From positions 124,001 to 188,000 of the forward strand of contig NCGY01000002.1 in assembly GCA_002281775.1 (NCBI GenBank): a stretch of 64,000 bases of DNA. The letters run 5' to 3'. The notes under the pieces are model-generated. The model was not told the origin of the DNA, searched no databases, and saw only the letters and a list, made by a program, of their open reading frames with translations. This stretch comes from Hydrogenophilales bacterium 16-64-46. Lineage in GTDB: Bacteria > Pseudomonadota > Gammaproteobacteria > Burkholderiales > Thiobacillaceae. The translations under genes were made by a program, and so were the position numbers. Numbering within the stretch: position 1 is the first letter of the stretch; every line of letters begins with the position of its first letter. This document shows, one piece after another, positions 45,960 through 55,578 of this stretch.

Positions 45960-45963
<4 letters not shown>
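45802..45963 (-). CDS. 53-residue ORF between mraY and murD, created by duplication of the mraY 3' end
   Basis: The ATG overlaps the mraY stop as ATGA, and the stop overlaps the murD start as ATGA, so it fits the coupling chain of the cluster exactly. Residues 1-33 ([18 protein letters not shown] and on) have no recognisable origin. Residues 34-53 repeat the last TM helix of MraY ([19 protein letters not shown]). The two nucleotide differences from mraY are both synonymous. It may be a translated single-TM peptide that keeps murD coupled, or a non-functional spacer. I know no family for it. Confidence 0.55.
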
Positions 45964-47045
<1,082 letters not shown>

Positions 47046-47046
47046 G

Positions 47047-48402
47047 TCAGTGCGTCTCCAGGAAGCGCGTCACCACGCGTTCCATCTTCATGAAGCGCGA
47101 GCCCTTCACCAGCACGGTGGTGTCGGGGCCCAGCGCGTGTTCGAGTTCGGCCAGCAGGTCTTCGAGCGTGTCGAAGTGCATGGCACCGTGGCCGAATGCC
47201 GCGACGGTTTCCTGTGTCAGCTCGCCCAGCGCCAGCAGGCGGTGGATGCCGGCCTCGCGCGCGGCCTGCCCGATCTCGCGATGCATGGCAGCAGCCTCCT
47301 CGCCCAGCTCGCCCATGTCGCCGAGCACCAGGAGTTTCCTGCCGGGCTGGGCGGCGAGCACCGCCAGCGCGGCCTTCACCGAATCGGGGTTGGCGTTGTA
47401 GGTGTCGTCGATGAGGGTGCTGCCGTGCTGCGCGGGTTTGCGTTGCAGGCGGCCTTTCACGCCGGTGAACGCGGCGAGGCCGGCGACGATGCTGCGGTGG
47501 TCGACATCGAGCGTGAACGCCAGGGCGGCAGCGGCCAGCGCGTTCATCGCGTTGTGTACGCCGGGCATGGCCAGTTCGACGTCGAGCGTGGCATTGGGCA
47601 GATGAATGGCCAGCCGTGAACCGAACGCCCGCGCTTCGATTTCACCACGCACGCGCGCGTCCGCGTTCTGGCCGAAGTCGACCACGATGCGCTCTACGTT
47701 GGCCGCGCGCCACAGCGGGGCATGGGGATCGTCTGCGTTGATGACGGCGATGCCCGCGTCCGGCAGGCCGTTGAAGATTTCCCCCTTGGCGCGCGCGATG
47801 GCCTCGACCGAGCCCAGATTGCCGATGTGTGCGGTGAGCGCATTGTTCACCAGTGCCACGTCGGGGCGGGCCAGCCGGGTCAGGTAGTCGATCTCGCCGG
47901 CGTGATTCATGCCCATTTCGAACACGGCGAAGCGATGCTGCGGCCGCAGGCGCAGCAGCATCTGCGGCACGCCGATGTCGTTGTTGAGATTGCCTTCGGT
48001 GGCGAGCACCGCCTCGGCATCGCCGGTTTCCACGCGCAGGATGGAGGCGAGCATTTCCTTCACCGTGGTCTTGCCGTTGCTGCCGGTGAGCGCCACCACG
48101 GGCAGGTCGAAGCGCGCCCGCCAGGCCGACGCCAGCCGGCCCAGCGCGAGGCGCGTGTCGTCGACGCGGATTGCCTGCGCAACACCCGGTGCCTGCGTCC
48201 AGTCGAGCACCACACCCGCCGCACCCTGTTTGAGCGCGTCTTCGGCGTAGACCCCGCCGTCGAATCTTGCCCCGCGCAGGGCGATGAAGAGATCGCCCGG
48301 CTGGAGGCTGCGGCTGTCGGTGGAAACGCGCTGCACGACCGTGTCGTCGCCGGCAAAGCGGACGCCCAGCATGGCAGCGGCTTCGGATAATTTCAGCTCC
48401 AT
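47047..48402 (-). CDS. murF: UDP-N-acetylmuramoyl-tripeptide--D-alanyl-D-alanine ligase
   Basis: A 451-residue Mur ligase that adds D-Ala-D-Ala. Motifs are [53 protein letters not shown] (ATP loop), [14 protein letters not shown] and [16 protein letters not shown]. The ATG lies within the 3' end of murE, overlapping it by 10 bp. The MurF length is normal. Confidence 0.97.
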   Translation of the reverse strand: MELKLSEAAAMLGVRFAGDDTVVQRVSTDSRSLQPGDLFIALRGARFDGGVYAEDALKQGAAGVVLDWTQAPGVAQAIRVDDTRLALGRLASAWRARFDLPVVALTGSNGKTTVKEMLASILRVETGDAEAVLATEGNLNNDIGVPQMLLRLRPQHRFAVFEMGMNHAGEIDYLTRLARPDVALVNNALTAHIGNLGSVEAIARAKGEIFNGLPDAGIAVINADDPHAPLWRAANVERIVVDFGQNADARVRGEIEARAFGSRLAIHLPNATLDVELAMPGVHNAMNALAAAALAFTLDVDHRSIVAGLAAFTGVKGRLQRKPAQHGSTLIDDTYNANPDSVKAALAVLAAQPGRKLLVLGDMGELGEEAAAMHREIGQAAREAGIHRLLALGELTQETVAAFGHGAMHFDTLEDLLAELEHALGPDTTVLVKGSRFMKMERVVTRFLETH

Positions 48403-49880
48403 GCCGCCAGCGCCTTTCTGGCCATTGCCGCGTCGGAGAAGGGATGACGTTCGTCGCCGATTTCCTGGTAGTCCTCGTGGCCCTTGCCGGCGATGAGCAC
48501 AACGTCGCCCTGGTGCGCGCCGCCGACGGCCTCGAAGATGGCGCGGGCGCGATCCGCTTCCACATGCAGCGGCTTTTTCTGCGCCGGCCTGCGCGCGCCG
48601 GCAAGAACGGCCGCGATGATCGCGTCGGGGGATTCGTGGCGCGGGTTGTCGCTGGTGATCCAGACCTCGTCGGCGCCTTTGGCAGCGACCTCGCCCATCA
48701 GCGGACGCTTGCCCATGTCGCGATTGCCGCCGCACCCGAACACGCAGATCAGGCGGCCGCCTTCAAGGCTTTCACGCAGTGCAGCCAGCGCTTTTTCCAG
48801 CGCGTCCGGGGTGTGGGCGTAGTCGACCACGACCAGCGGATGGACGCCGCCGCCAAAGGTTTCCATGCGGCCCGGCGGCGGCACCAGATGCGCGAGCGCG
48901 GCGCAGGCGTCGGCGAGCCCCACGCCCGAGACGAGCAGCGTGGTGAGCACGGCCAGCAGGTTGGCCGCGTTGAAGCGCCCCACCAGCGGCGCTTCAAGGT
49001 CGGCGTCGCCCCAGTCGGTATGCACCTTCATGGCGAGACCGGCGCGGGTAAGACGCAAACTCCCGCCGACGACGGCACCACGCGCAAACCCGTACCCGGC
49101 GACACGGGCCGGGCGGGTTTCCCCTTCGAGCTGCTGGCCGAGGGCGTCGTCGAGATTGAGCACCACGCTTTCCAGGCCCGGCCAGGCAAAGAGCCGCGCC
49201 TTGGCGGCAGCATAGTTTTCCATGTCGCCGTGGTAATCAAGGTGGTCGCGCGACAGGTTGGTGAGCACGGCCACGTTGAAGGTCGTGCCGTTGACGCGCC
49301 CCTGCGCCAGCCCGTGCGAGGACACTTCCATGGCACAGGCGGCCGCGCCCTGCTGCCGATAATGCGCCAGGCGCTGCTGCAGTGCGATGGCGTCGGGCGT
49401 GGTGTTCAGGGTCGGCGTCAGCGCACCCGGAAAACCGTTGCCAACAGTGCCGATCACGGCGGTCTTGCGGCCGAGCCGGGTGAAGCTCTGCGCAATCCAG
49501 TGCGCGACCGAAGTCTTGCCGTTGGTGCCGGTGACGCCGACCATGTGCAGCGCGCGCGACGGCTCGCCGTAGACGTGGGCGGCGATTTCGCCAATGCGAT
49601 GGCGCAGGTCGACCACGCCCGCGTTGGCAACCGGCAGGGCGGGATCCCACTGGTAATGATCGGCGTCCCACAACACGCCATCGACGCGCTGCGCCACCGC
49701 TTGTGGAATGAAATCACGACCGTCGCGCGTTTCTCCGGGGTAGGCGGCAAACACGGCACCGGGCGCAGCCTTGCGGCTGTCGTTCACGAGTTCGGCAACC
49801 GGCACGCCCAGCCGCGCCAGGATGTGCGGCACGGATTCGCGAATGGCCACGGCAGATTTTCTGGCTGTGGATTTCGCCAT
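48393..49880 (-). CDS. murE: UDP-N-acetylmuramoyl-L-alanyl-D-glutamate--2,6-diaminopimelate ligase
   Basis: A 495-residue Mur ligase. Motifs: VNDSRKAAPGAVFAAYPG, GVTGTNGKTSVAHWIAQ (ATP loop), EVSSHGLAQGRVNGT, LTNLSRDHLDYHGDMENY and SDNPRHESPDAII. The DNPR motif indicates meso-diaminopimelate specificity, as expected for a Gram-negative. The ATG overlaps the ftsI stop (TGATG); a GTG one codon upstream is an alternative start. Confidence 0.97.
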   Translation of the reverse strand: MAKSTARKSAVAIRESVPHILARLGVPVAELVNDSRKAAPGAVFAAYPGETRDGRDFIPQAVAQRVDGVLWDADHYQWDPALPVANAGVVDLRHRIGEIAAHVYGEPSRALHMVGVTGTNGKTSVAHWIAQSFTRLGRKTAVIGTVGNGFPGALTPTLNTTPDAIALQQRLAHYRQQGAAACAMEVSSHGLAQGRVNGTTFNVAVLTNLSRDHLDYHGDMENYAAAKARLFAWPGLESVVLNLDDALGQQLEGETRPARVAGYGFARGAVVGGSLRLTRAGLAMKVHTDWGDADLEAPLVGRFNAANLLAVLTTLLVSGVGLADACAALAHLVPPPGRMETFGGGVHPLVVVDYAHTPDALEKALAALRESLEGGRLICVFGCGGNRDMGKRPLMGEVAAKGADEVWITSDNPRHESPDAIIAAVLAGARRPAQKKPLHVEADRARAIFEAVGGAHQGDVVLIAGKGHEDYQEIGDERHPFSDAAMARKALAAWS

Positions 49881-51613
49881 CACGCACCGCCTTTCGGCCG
49901 GCTGATCATTTGCTGCGTCATATGCGTGGCGGTTTCGGGCGCGTCCGGCGGCAGGCCCAACTGGCGCAGGCTGGCCGCCATGACCTGGGCAAACACCGGG
50001 CCGGCCACGCTGCCGCCGTAGTAAACGCCGTCCGACGGCTCATCGACCACCACGCCGATGATGAGGCGGGGGTTCGACGCCGGGGCCATGCCGACAAACG
50101 ATGACAGATAACGATCCGGCGCGTAGCGGCCATTGACGACCTTGTGCGCGGTGCCGGTCTTGCCGGCGACGCGGTAGCCCGGCACGCGCGTGCGCAGGCC
50201 GGTGCCGCCTTCCTGCGTGACCGCTTCCATCATGCTGCGCACCTGGCGCGCGACCGTTGGCGAGAACACGCGCTCGCCGACGATTTCCTGCGGCTCGCGC
50301 TTGAGGAAGGACAGCGGCATCACCTCGCCGTCGTTGGCAAAGGCCATGTAGGCGCGCGCCAGTTGCAAGAGGCTCACCGAGAGACCATAGCCGTAGGCCA
50401 TGGTGGCGTGCTCAACCGGTTTCCAGCTGGCGGCGTCGCGCAAGCGGCCGGCGGTTTCACCGGGAAAGCCCGAGCCCGGCAATTCGCCGAAGCCGGACCG
50501 GTGCAGCACGTCCCAGTATTGTTGCGACGTCAGGGTCATCGCCAGCTTGACCGCACCGACGTTGCTGGATTTCTGGATGATCTCGGTCACCGTCATATGC
50601 GGATGTGGATGCACGTCGCGCACGAGCTTGGAGGCCACACGCCAGGTTTCCGGCGTGTCGATCACGCTGTCGGGGTGGTACAGGCCGCGCTCCAGCACGG
50701 CGGCGGCGACGAAGGGCTTGATGGTGGAGCCCGGCTCGAAGGTGTCGATGACCGCGCGGTTGCGCATCGGCCCGGGCTCGTAGTCGCGCCGGTTGTTGGG
50801 ATTGAAGTTGGGCTGGTTGGCGAGCGCAAGGATTTCGCCGGTTTTCGCGTCGAGCACCACAACGCTGCCGCCCTTGGCCTTGTGCCTGGCAATGGCGGCG
50901 GCGAGTTCGCGATGCGCCAGATACTGAATCTTCAGGTCTAGCGCAAGCGCCAGATTACCGCCCATCTGCGCGGTCTTGATCGGCGCGCGGTCGCTGATCA
51001 CGTTGCCGCGACGGTCACGCATGATCTGGCGCTCGCCGGCCCGGCCTGCGAGCCAGTCCTGGTAGGCGCGTTCGACGCCTTCCTGGCCCACGTCGTCGAT
51101 GTTGGTGAAGCCCACGACGTGCGCCGCCACGTCGCCCGCCGGGTAATAACGGCGGAACTCGCGCCGCAGGACCAGCCCCGGTGCGCCCATCGCCGCGATC
51201 TTCGCCGCCTGCTCAGGTGTGACCGGGCGCTTGATGTTGAATTCGCCCCGGGTACGGCGCGCCAGACGCTTCTCCAGCGTCGCAAGCGGCAGGTCGAGCA
51301 CGTCGGCCAGCTGCGCGCGCTGCGCGCCGGTGAGCTTGAGATCGGCCGGCCGCGCCCACAGGGTTTCGACCGGCGTGCTGATCGCCAGTAACTGACCATG
51401 CCGGTCGGCAACCTGACCGCGATGCGCCGGCAGGGTAAGGTTGCGGTTGGCCACCGCGTCGCCCTTGCCCTGCAGGTAATCGGTGTGAAGCCCCTGCAGG
51501 TAGAAGGCGCGCGCGCCGACCGTCGTCAGGCCGACCAGCAGTAGGCCGGCGACCGTGGCGAAGCGCCAGGGCGCGAGATTGAGCTTGAGGAGCTTGCGCG
51601 AATGGTAGTTCAC
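49880..51613 (-). CDS. ftsI: septal peptidoglycan transpeptidase (PBP3)
   Basis: A 577-residue class B penicillin-binding protein. One N-terminal TM (FATVAGLLLVGLTTVGARAFYLQ), a pedestal domain with RGQVADRHGQLLAISTPVETLWA, and a transpeptidase domain with the nucleophile STIKPF, the SSN motif (IIQKSSNVGAVKLA) and KTGTAHKVV. It crosslinks septal wall with FtsW. The GTG start overlaps the ftsL stop as GTGA. Longer readings through ftsL and rsmH are not conserved. Confidence 0.97.
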   Translation of the reverse strand: MNYHSRKLLKLNLAPWRFATVAGLLLVGLTTVGARAFYLQGLHTDYLQGKGDAVANRNLTLPAHRGQVADRHGQLLAISTPVETLWARPADLKLTGAQRAQLADVLDLPLATLEKRLARRTRGEFNIKRPVTPEQAAKIAAMGAPGLVLRREFRRYYPAGDVAAHVVGFTNIDDVGQEGVERAYQDWLAGRAGERQIMRDRRGNVISDRAPIKTAQMGGNLALALDLKIQYLAHRELAAAIARHKAKGGSVVVLDAKTGEILALANQPNFNPNNRRDYEPGPMRNRAVIDTFEPGSTIKPFVAAAVLERGLYHPDSVIDTPETWRVASKLVRDVHPHPHMTVTEIIQKSSNVGAVKLAMTLTSQQYWDVLHRSGFGELPGSGFPGETAGRLRDAASWKPVEHATMAYGYGLSVSLLQLARAYMAFANDGEVMPLSFLKREPQEIVGERVFSPTVARQVRSMMEAVTQEGGTGLRTRVPGYRVAGKTGTAHKVVNGRYAPDRYLSSFVGMAPASNPRLIIGVVVDEPSDGVYYGGSVAGPVFAQVMAASLRQLGLPPDAPETATHMTQQMISRPKGGA

Positions 51614-51882
51614 GGCAAGTCCACCCCGGTTTCGACGTGGATGCGATCCGGTGTGGGCGCGAGCAGGCCCAGCTGCTGCCGCGCCACGGCGTCGACCCGC
51701 GCCGGATTGGCCCAGGTGCTCTGTTCGAGCTGCAACTGTCCCCACTGCTCGTCGAGCGCGCGCGCTTCTTTTTTCAGCCGCTCCAGTTCGATGAAATAGG
51801 TGCGCGAGCGATGCTGGGCCTGCACGACGGCCAGTGCGCAGACGACCAGGGTCAGGGCAAGCACGATGTTGACCCGGCTCAT
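51610..51882 (-). CDS. ftsL: cell division protein FtsL
   Basis: A 90-residue bitopic protein: TM segment at residues 4-22 ([19 protein letters not shown]) and a periplasmic coiled coil ([26 protein letters not shown]). It forms a complex with FtsB and FtsQ. Typical for its small size and low conservation; the position between rsmH and ftsI settles the identity. ATG overlaps the rsmH stop (ATGA). Confidence 0.93.
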   Translation of the reverse strand: MSRVNIVLALTLVVCALAVVQAQHRSRTYFIELERLKKEARALDEQWGQLQLEQSTWANPARVDAVARQQLGLLAPTPDRIHVETGVDLP

Positions 51883-52805
51883 GCGCGGCGCTCCGCCACG
51901 CGCAGCACCGCACTGCGTGCCCGGGGATTGGCGGCCACTTCGGCCTCGCTCGCGTGCTGCGCCCGACCAATGAGCGCCAGCCGCCCCGGCCTGATCTGCG
52001 ACGCCGGGATCGGCAAGCGCGCCGGCGGCTGTTCACCCAGCGCCTCGTCGCGCATGAAGCGCTTGACGATGCGGTCTTCCAGCGAATGGAAACTGATCAC
52101 GGCGAGACGCCCGCCGGGCAGCAGCCTGTCAACGCATTGCGGCAGCACGGTGCTCAATTCTTCGAGTTCGCGGTTGAGATGAATCCGTAGAGCCTGGAAA
52201 CTCCGCGTGGCCGGGTGTTGCCCCGGCTCGCGCTTTTTGACGGTTGCCGCGATGAGGTTCGCAAGTTGCCCCGTTGTGCGGAGTGGGGCGTCCTGCCGTG
52301 CCGCCACAATCGCGCGCGCAATCGATCGAGCAAACCGCTCTTCCCCGTAGTTGCGGATGACTTCACCGATCTCCCCCTCCGTCGCCGTCGCCAGCCAGTC
52401 CGCAGCGGACTGGCCCGATTCTGGGTCCATGCGCATGTCGAGCGGCGCGTCGACCCGGAAGCTGAACCCGCGCGCGGCGTCGTCGAGCTGCGGCGACGAC
52501 ACGCCTATGTCCAGCAGAATTCCGTTCACCTGCACCACACCCAGTTCGTCCAGAACCGCCCCCAAATTCGAAAAAGCCCGCCTCACCAGCGTGAGGCGGG
52601 CATCGACCAGCGCCGCACCGGCCCGGATGGCATCGGGATCGCGATCCAGCGCGATCAAGCGGCCACCCGCTGCCAGCCGGCCCAGAATCAGGCGGCTGTG
52701 CCCGCCCCGCCCGAAGGTGCCGTCCACATAGACCCCCTCCGGTTGGATCGCCAGCGCCGCCACCGCCTCCTGTGCCAGCACCGGCACATGGGCGGGGGCG
52801 GTCAC
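51879..52805 (-). CDS. rsmH: 16S rRNA (cytosine(1402)-N4)-methyltransferase
   Basis: A 308-residue SAM-dependent enzyme (MraW). Motifs: [69 protein letters not shown], and [23 protein letters not shown] near the end. It methylates N4 of C1402 in the ribosomal P site. The start is GTG overlapping the mraZ stop (GTGA). Confidence 0.97.
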   Translation of the reverse strand: MTAPAHVPVLAQEAVAALAIQPEGVYVDGTFGRGGHSRLILGRLAAGGRLIALDRDPDAIRAGAALVDARLTLVRRAFSNLGAVLDELGVVQVNGILLDIGVSSPQLDDAARGFSFRVDAPLDMRMDPESGQSAADWLATATEGEIGEVIRNYGEERFARSIARAIVAARQDAPLRTTGQLANLIAATVKKREPGQHPATRSFQALRIHLNRELEELSTVLPQCVDRLLPGGRLAVISFHSLEDRIVKRFMRDEALGEQPPARLPIPASQIRPGRLALIGRAQHASEAEVAANPRARSAVLRVAERRA

Positions 52806-53254
52806 AACGTAAATCCTTCCAGCTCGGCAGGCAGCGCCTCGCCTTCACTGAAGCCCTGCATCTGATCGATCTTGCTCTCCCAGCGCGCCTCGTTCCACAG
52901 CTCGAGCCGGCTGCCCTGCCCCACCAATACGGCGCTTTTATCCAGATCGGCGAACTTTTTCAGCATCGGCGGCAGCAGGATGCGGCCCGCCCCGTCCATC
53001 TCGATATCGTGGGCATAGCCGACCAGTAACTGTTTGAGGCCCCGCGTGCGCGGGTTGAAATCCGACAACTCCCTGACGAGCCGCTTTTCCAACGGCTCCC
53101 ATTCGGGCAGGGGGTAGAGCAGCAGACAGCGGGTGGGGTCGGCCGTCACCACGACGCGCCCCTCCCCCTCGACGAGGAAGGCGTCGCGATAGCGCGCCGG
53201 CACCACAAGCCGGCTCTTGCTATCCAGACTGACCGTCGCCACCCCCCGAAACAT
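52802..53254 (-). CDS. mraZ: transcriptional regulator MraZ
   Basis: A 150-residue protein with two SpoVT-AbrB-like MraZ domains ([25 protein letters not shown] and a second [28 protein letters not shown]). It binds direct TGGGN repeats in its own promoter and represses the cluster. A GAGGGGAGAGGC site fixes the start; the longer reading extends through the operator. The operator is visible 40 bp upstream of the start. Confidence 0.96.
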   Translation of the reverse strand: MFRGVATVSLDSKSRLVVPARYRDAFLVEGEGRVVVTADPTRCLLLYPLPEWEPLEKRLVRELSDFNPRTRGLKQLLVGYAHDIEMDGAGRILLPPMLKKFADLDKSAVLVGQGSRLELWNEARWESKIDQMQGFSEGEALPAELEGFTL

Positions 53255-53294
53255 GCCTCTCCCCTCGATTGACCGGTCAGCGAGAGGGAAAGCC

Positions 53295-53330
53295 TCCCAC
53301 AAAATCCCACCAGCCACCACTGACTCCCAC
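53295..53330 (-). promoter_or_regulatory. MraZ operator: four direct repeats at 10-bp period
   Basis: On the minus strand four hexamers run in exact 10-bp steps: GTGGGA (53325-53330), GTGGTG (315-320), GTGGGA (305-310), GTGGGA (295-300). This is the known MraZ-box pattern (TGGGN with 5-nt spacers); the second unit deviates at two positions. It lies between the -10 element and the mraZ start, covering the predicted transcription start. Confidence 0.9.
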
Positions 53331-53357
53331 TTTAGGGGATAGTTTTGGGGGAGTCAA
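53329..53357 (-). promoter_or_regulatory. sigma70 promoter of the mra/dcw cluster
   Basis: On the minus strand -35 TTGACT (53352-53357) and -10 TAAAGT (53329-53334) are separated by exactly 17 bp. Transcription would begin near 53322, inside the MraZ repeats, so MraZ binding would block it directly. Confidence 0.8.
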
Positions 53358-53369
53358 TACGGCGGACGT

Positions 53370-53402
53370 AAAAAAACCCCTATGCCTCAAAGACTTAGGG
53401 GT
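53370..53402 (-). terminator. intrinsic terminator between rnpB and the mra promoter
   Basis: On the minus strand, a 7-bp stem (ACCCCTA/TAGGGGT), extended inside by GTC/GGC after one mismatch, is followed by seven T. It ends the rnpB transcription unit and insulates the mra promoter, whose -35 starts 13 bp downstream. Confidence 0.9.
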
Positions 53403-53412
53403 GGTTTACGGT

Positions 53413-53421
53413 TGTGGATAA
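53413..53421 (-). promoter_or_regulatory. perfect DnaA box TTATCCACA
   Basis: A consensus DnaA 9-mer on the minus strand in an AT-rich stretch (53403-53504) between rnpB and its terminator. The rest of this stretch holds no gene that I can see. It is a single box, so an origin is unlikely; DnaA may influence rnpB or mra transcription, or the site may be incidental. Confidence 0.6.
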
Positions 53422-53504
53422 GTTTCTGGAAAAACCGATGCTTAGACGCTAATTATTGGTTTGATTTTAGGAAGGTCCTGTAAGTCATTGAATTAAATAA
53501 GAGT

Positions 53505-53795
53505 GGAAAAGTCAGCCGGTAAGCCGGGTTCTGTCATGGACAACCATTCCTCTAGACCGGCCATTGCTGACCGGTTCAAGCCACCTACCCGCGGACTCAG
53601 CGAGCAGCATCAACGTCCGCCTATTTGGTGTTGCTCCGGATGGAGGTTACCGCGTTTCACCGTAACTGAATACGCTCGTCTCTGTGGCCCTGTTCCTCGC
53701 CTCACGGCGTACGGCCGTTAGCCGTCATCCCGCTCTGTGGAGCCCGGACTTTCCTCTCCCGCTTGCGCGGCAGCGGCTGTCTGGCCAACTTTTCC
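53505..53795 (-). ncRNA. rnpB: RNase P RNA (class A, compact form)
   Basis: About 291 nt. Class A landmarks are present: GAGGAAAGTCCGGGCTCC after P3, ACAGAGA, CCGGAGCAACACCAAATAGG, GGGTAGG, and ACAGAACCCGGCTTA near the 3' end. P1 is a 13-bp helix between the two ends (GGAAAAGTTGGCC with GGCTGACTTTTCC). P18 is present (ACCGGTC/GGCCGGT around AGCAAT). Compared with the 377-nt E. coli RNA, P3 is short, P12 is reduced to about 4 bp (CGTA/TACG), and P13/P14 appear to be missing. It processes the 5' ends of tRNA precursors with RnpA. Confidence 0.95.
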
Positions 53796-53801
53796 ACCCG
53801 C

Positions 53802-53807
53802 AGTATA
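53802..53807 (-). promoter_or_regulatory. -10 element of rnpB
   Basis: TATACT on the minus strand, 7 bp before the predicted 5' end of the RNA, the right distance for a start at the mature end. No good -35 is visible at 16-18 bp (GC-rich CGGGA region). Confidence 0.6.
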
Positions 53808-53884
53808 AATGCAGCTTGACTCGTCCCGGCGATTTGCTAAGCCACAGTGACCGGAGCAATTCCCGCTCCTGTCAGGAGACTGTC

Positions 53885-54397
53885 ATGAGAAGACGTCTGT
53901 ATTTCACGGTGCCGGACACCGCCAGCGCGCGCCGCATCCGCGACGAGCTGTTGCTCGCGCGCATCGAAGACCAGAACATTCACGTCATGGCCCGCGAGGG
54001 CGTGGCGCTCACCGGCCTCAACGAGGCTTCCATCCTGCAAACCTCGGATTTTGTGCACGGCGCGGAAACCGGGCTCGCCATCGGCGGCGGGATCGGTATC
54101 GTGGCCGGGCTGGTCGCGGTGTTTTTTCCACCCGCCGGGGTCGACCTCCAGCTTGTCACCATCCTGCTGACTGCCCTGATCGGCGCGGCCTTCGGGGCCT
54201 GGGTGGCCAGCATGGTCGCCAGTTCGATTCCGAATTCCCGCCTGAAAGGCTTCGAGTCATCACTCGCGGCGGGGCACGTGCTGATGATGGTGGATGTGCC
54301 TTCGGGGCGCACCGACGAGATCCGGATGCGGGTGACTTCGCATCATCCAGAAGCCATGAACTCGGGGGTGGAACCGACCATTCCCGCCTTCCCCTAA
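53885..54397 (+). CDS. DUF1269-like membrane protein
   Basis: A 170-residue protein. The N-terminal half is a small alpha/beta fold (RRLYFTVPDTASARRIRDELLLARIEDQNIHVMAREG). Two adjacent TM segments follow: GLAIGGGIGIVAGLVAVFF and LVTILLTALIGAAFGAWVASMVA. The C-terminus again is soluble (GHVLMMVDVPSGRTDEIRMRV). This arrangement matches small membrane proteins of the DUF1269 or magnesium-transporter-associated kind; function unknown. A strong CAGGAG site 8 nt before ATG fixes the start; longer readings run into rnpB. Confidence 0.78.
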   Translation: MRRRLYFTVPDTASARRIRDELLLARIEDQNIHVMAREGVALTGLNEASILQTSDFVHGAETGLAIGGGIGIVAGLVAVFFPPAGVDLQLVTILLTALIGAAFGAWVASMVASSIPNSRLKGFESSLAAGHVLMMVDVPSGRTDEIRMRVTSHHPEAMNSGVEPTIPAFP

Positions 54398-54399
54398 AG

Positions 54400-54509
54400 G
54401 ACTCCGATCCACTATGGACTGAAGCCCATGTGGAGTCGTATGCCCTAAGCCCTCCTCCGCGTGGCGAAAAGCCACGTGTCCCTTGGAAGTGCTGACTCGC
54501 TTCCGCCCA
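54400..54509 (+). ncRNA. structured 3' region, possible small RNA
   Basis: Three consecutive stem-loops follow the stop codon: GACTCC/GGAGTC (54400-54405 with 54432-54437, enclosing ATGG/CCAT), CGTGGC/GCCACG with a GAAAA loop (54460-54476), and GGAAG/CTTCC (54485-54504). The next element is an intrinsic terminator. This is an unusual amount of structure for a 3' end and could yield a small RNA processed from the mRNA. No family recognised. Confidence 0.35.
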
Positions 54510-54540
54510 CGGCAGACGCCTCCTGGTCTGCCGTTTTGTT
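54510..54540 (+). terminator. intrinsic terminator after the DUF1269-like gene
   Basis: A perfect 8-bp stem (CGGCAGAC/GTCTGCCG) with an 8-nt loop is followed by TTTTGTT. It lies just before the convergent pyrC stop, so it ends the plus-strand transcript. Confidence 0.88.
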
Positions 54541-54543
54541 GCC

Positions 54544-55578
54544 TCAAACCACCCGCCAGCGCACCGTTTCGCCGGCGCGCAAAGGGGTCAGACTTTCACT
54601 GCCCAGCGCCAGGCTGGCGGGGACATCCCAGCTTTCGCGGCGCAGCGTGAGGGTATCGGCATGCCGCGGCAGCCCATAGAAATCCGCCCCGTGAAAACTG
54701 GCGAAGGCTTCCAGTTTGTCGAGCGCGCCGGCGTCCTCGAAGGCTTCGGCGTAGAGTTCGATCGCGGCGTGTGCCGTATAGACGCCCGCGCAGCCGCACG
54801 ACGACTCCTTGGCCCCCACGGCGTGCGGCGCAGAATCGGTGCCCAGAAAGAACTTGGGATTGCCCGATATGGCCGCCGCCACCAGCGCCTGCCGGTGCGA
54901 CTCGCGCTTGAGAACGGGCAGGCAATAGAAATGCGGGCGAAACCCTCCCCGGAACATGGCGTTGCGGTTATACAGCAAGTGATGCACGGTGATCGTCGCC
55001 GCCACGTTGCCCGGCGCGCTCGCCACGAACTCGGCGGCCTGCCGGGTGGTGATGTGTTCGAGCACGATCTTCAGGCGCGGAAAATCGCGCAGCAGCCGGG
55101 TGAGGTGGCGTTCGATAAACACCGCCTCACGATCGAATACGTCGATGTCGCCATCGACCACTTCGCCATGCAGCAACAGCGGCATCCCCACCTCTTCCAT
55201 GGCCGCAATGGCGGGATAGGCGCGCGCAAGCTCGGTGACGCCGGAGTCCGAATTCGTTGTCGCACCAGCCGGGTAGTACTTCACCGCGTGGACAAACCCG
55301 CTCGCCTTCGCCCGCCGGATTTCGTCCGGCGTGGTGTTGTCGGTGAGATAGAGCGTCATCAGCGGTTCGAACGCAACGCCCGCCGGCACCGCCGCCAGCA
55401 GCCGCGCCCGGTATTCGTCCGCAAGCAGCGTGGTCGTCACCGGCGGCTTGAGATTGGGCATGGCGATGGCGCGGCCGAACACGCGCGCGGTGTCGGGCAG
55501 CACGCTCTGCATGGCAGCCCCGTCGCGGAAGTGGATGTGCCAGTCGTCGGGGCGGGCGATCGTGAGTATCTCGGTCAT
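54544..55578 (-). CDS. pyrC: dihydroorotase
   Basis: A 344-residue zinc amidohydrolase of the E. coli PyrC type, catalysing cyclisation of carbamoyl-aspartate in pyrimidine synthesis. Motifs: [13 protein letters not shown] (HxH metal ligands), [16 protein letters not shown] (carbamylated bridging Lys), [20 protein letters not shown] and [10 protein letters not shown] (catalytic Asp). Normal length. Its ATG overlaps the rsmI stop (ATGA). Confidence 0.97.
   Translation of the reverse strand: MTEILTIARPDDWHIHFRDGAAMQSVLPDTARVFGRAIAMPNLKPPVTTTLLADEYRARLLAAVPAGVAFEPLMTLYLTDNTTPDEIRRAKASGFVHAVKYYPAGATTNSDSGVTELARAYPAIAAMEEVGMPLLLHGEVVDGDIDVFDREAVFIERHLTRLLRDFPRLKIVLEHITTRQAAEFVASAPGNVAATITVHHLLYNRNAMFRGGFRPHFYCLPVLKRESHRQALVAAAISGNPKFFLGTDSAPHAVGAKESSCGCAGVYTAHAAIELYAEAFEDAGALDKLEAFASFHGADFYGLPRHADTLTLRRESWDVPASLALGSESLTPLRAGETVRWRVV

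Noticed and set aside
53403..53504. AT-rich region with a DnaA box as a replication origin
   Set aside because: Only one DnaA box, no repeats and no dnaA/dnaN/gidA/parAB genes nearby.
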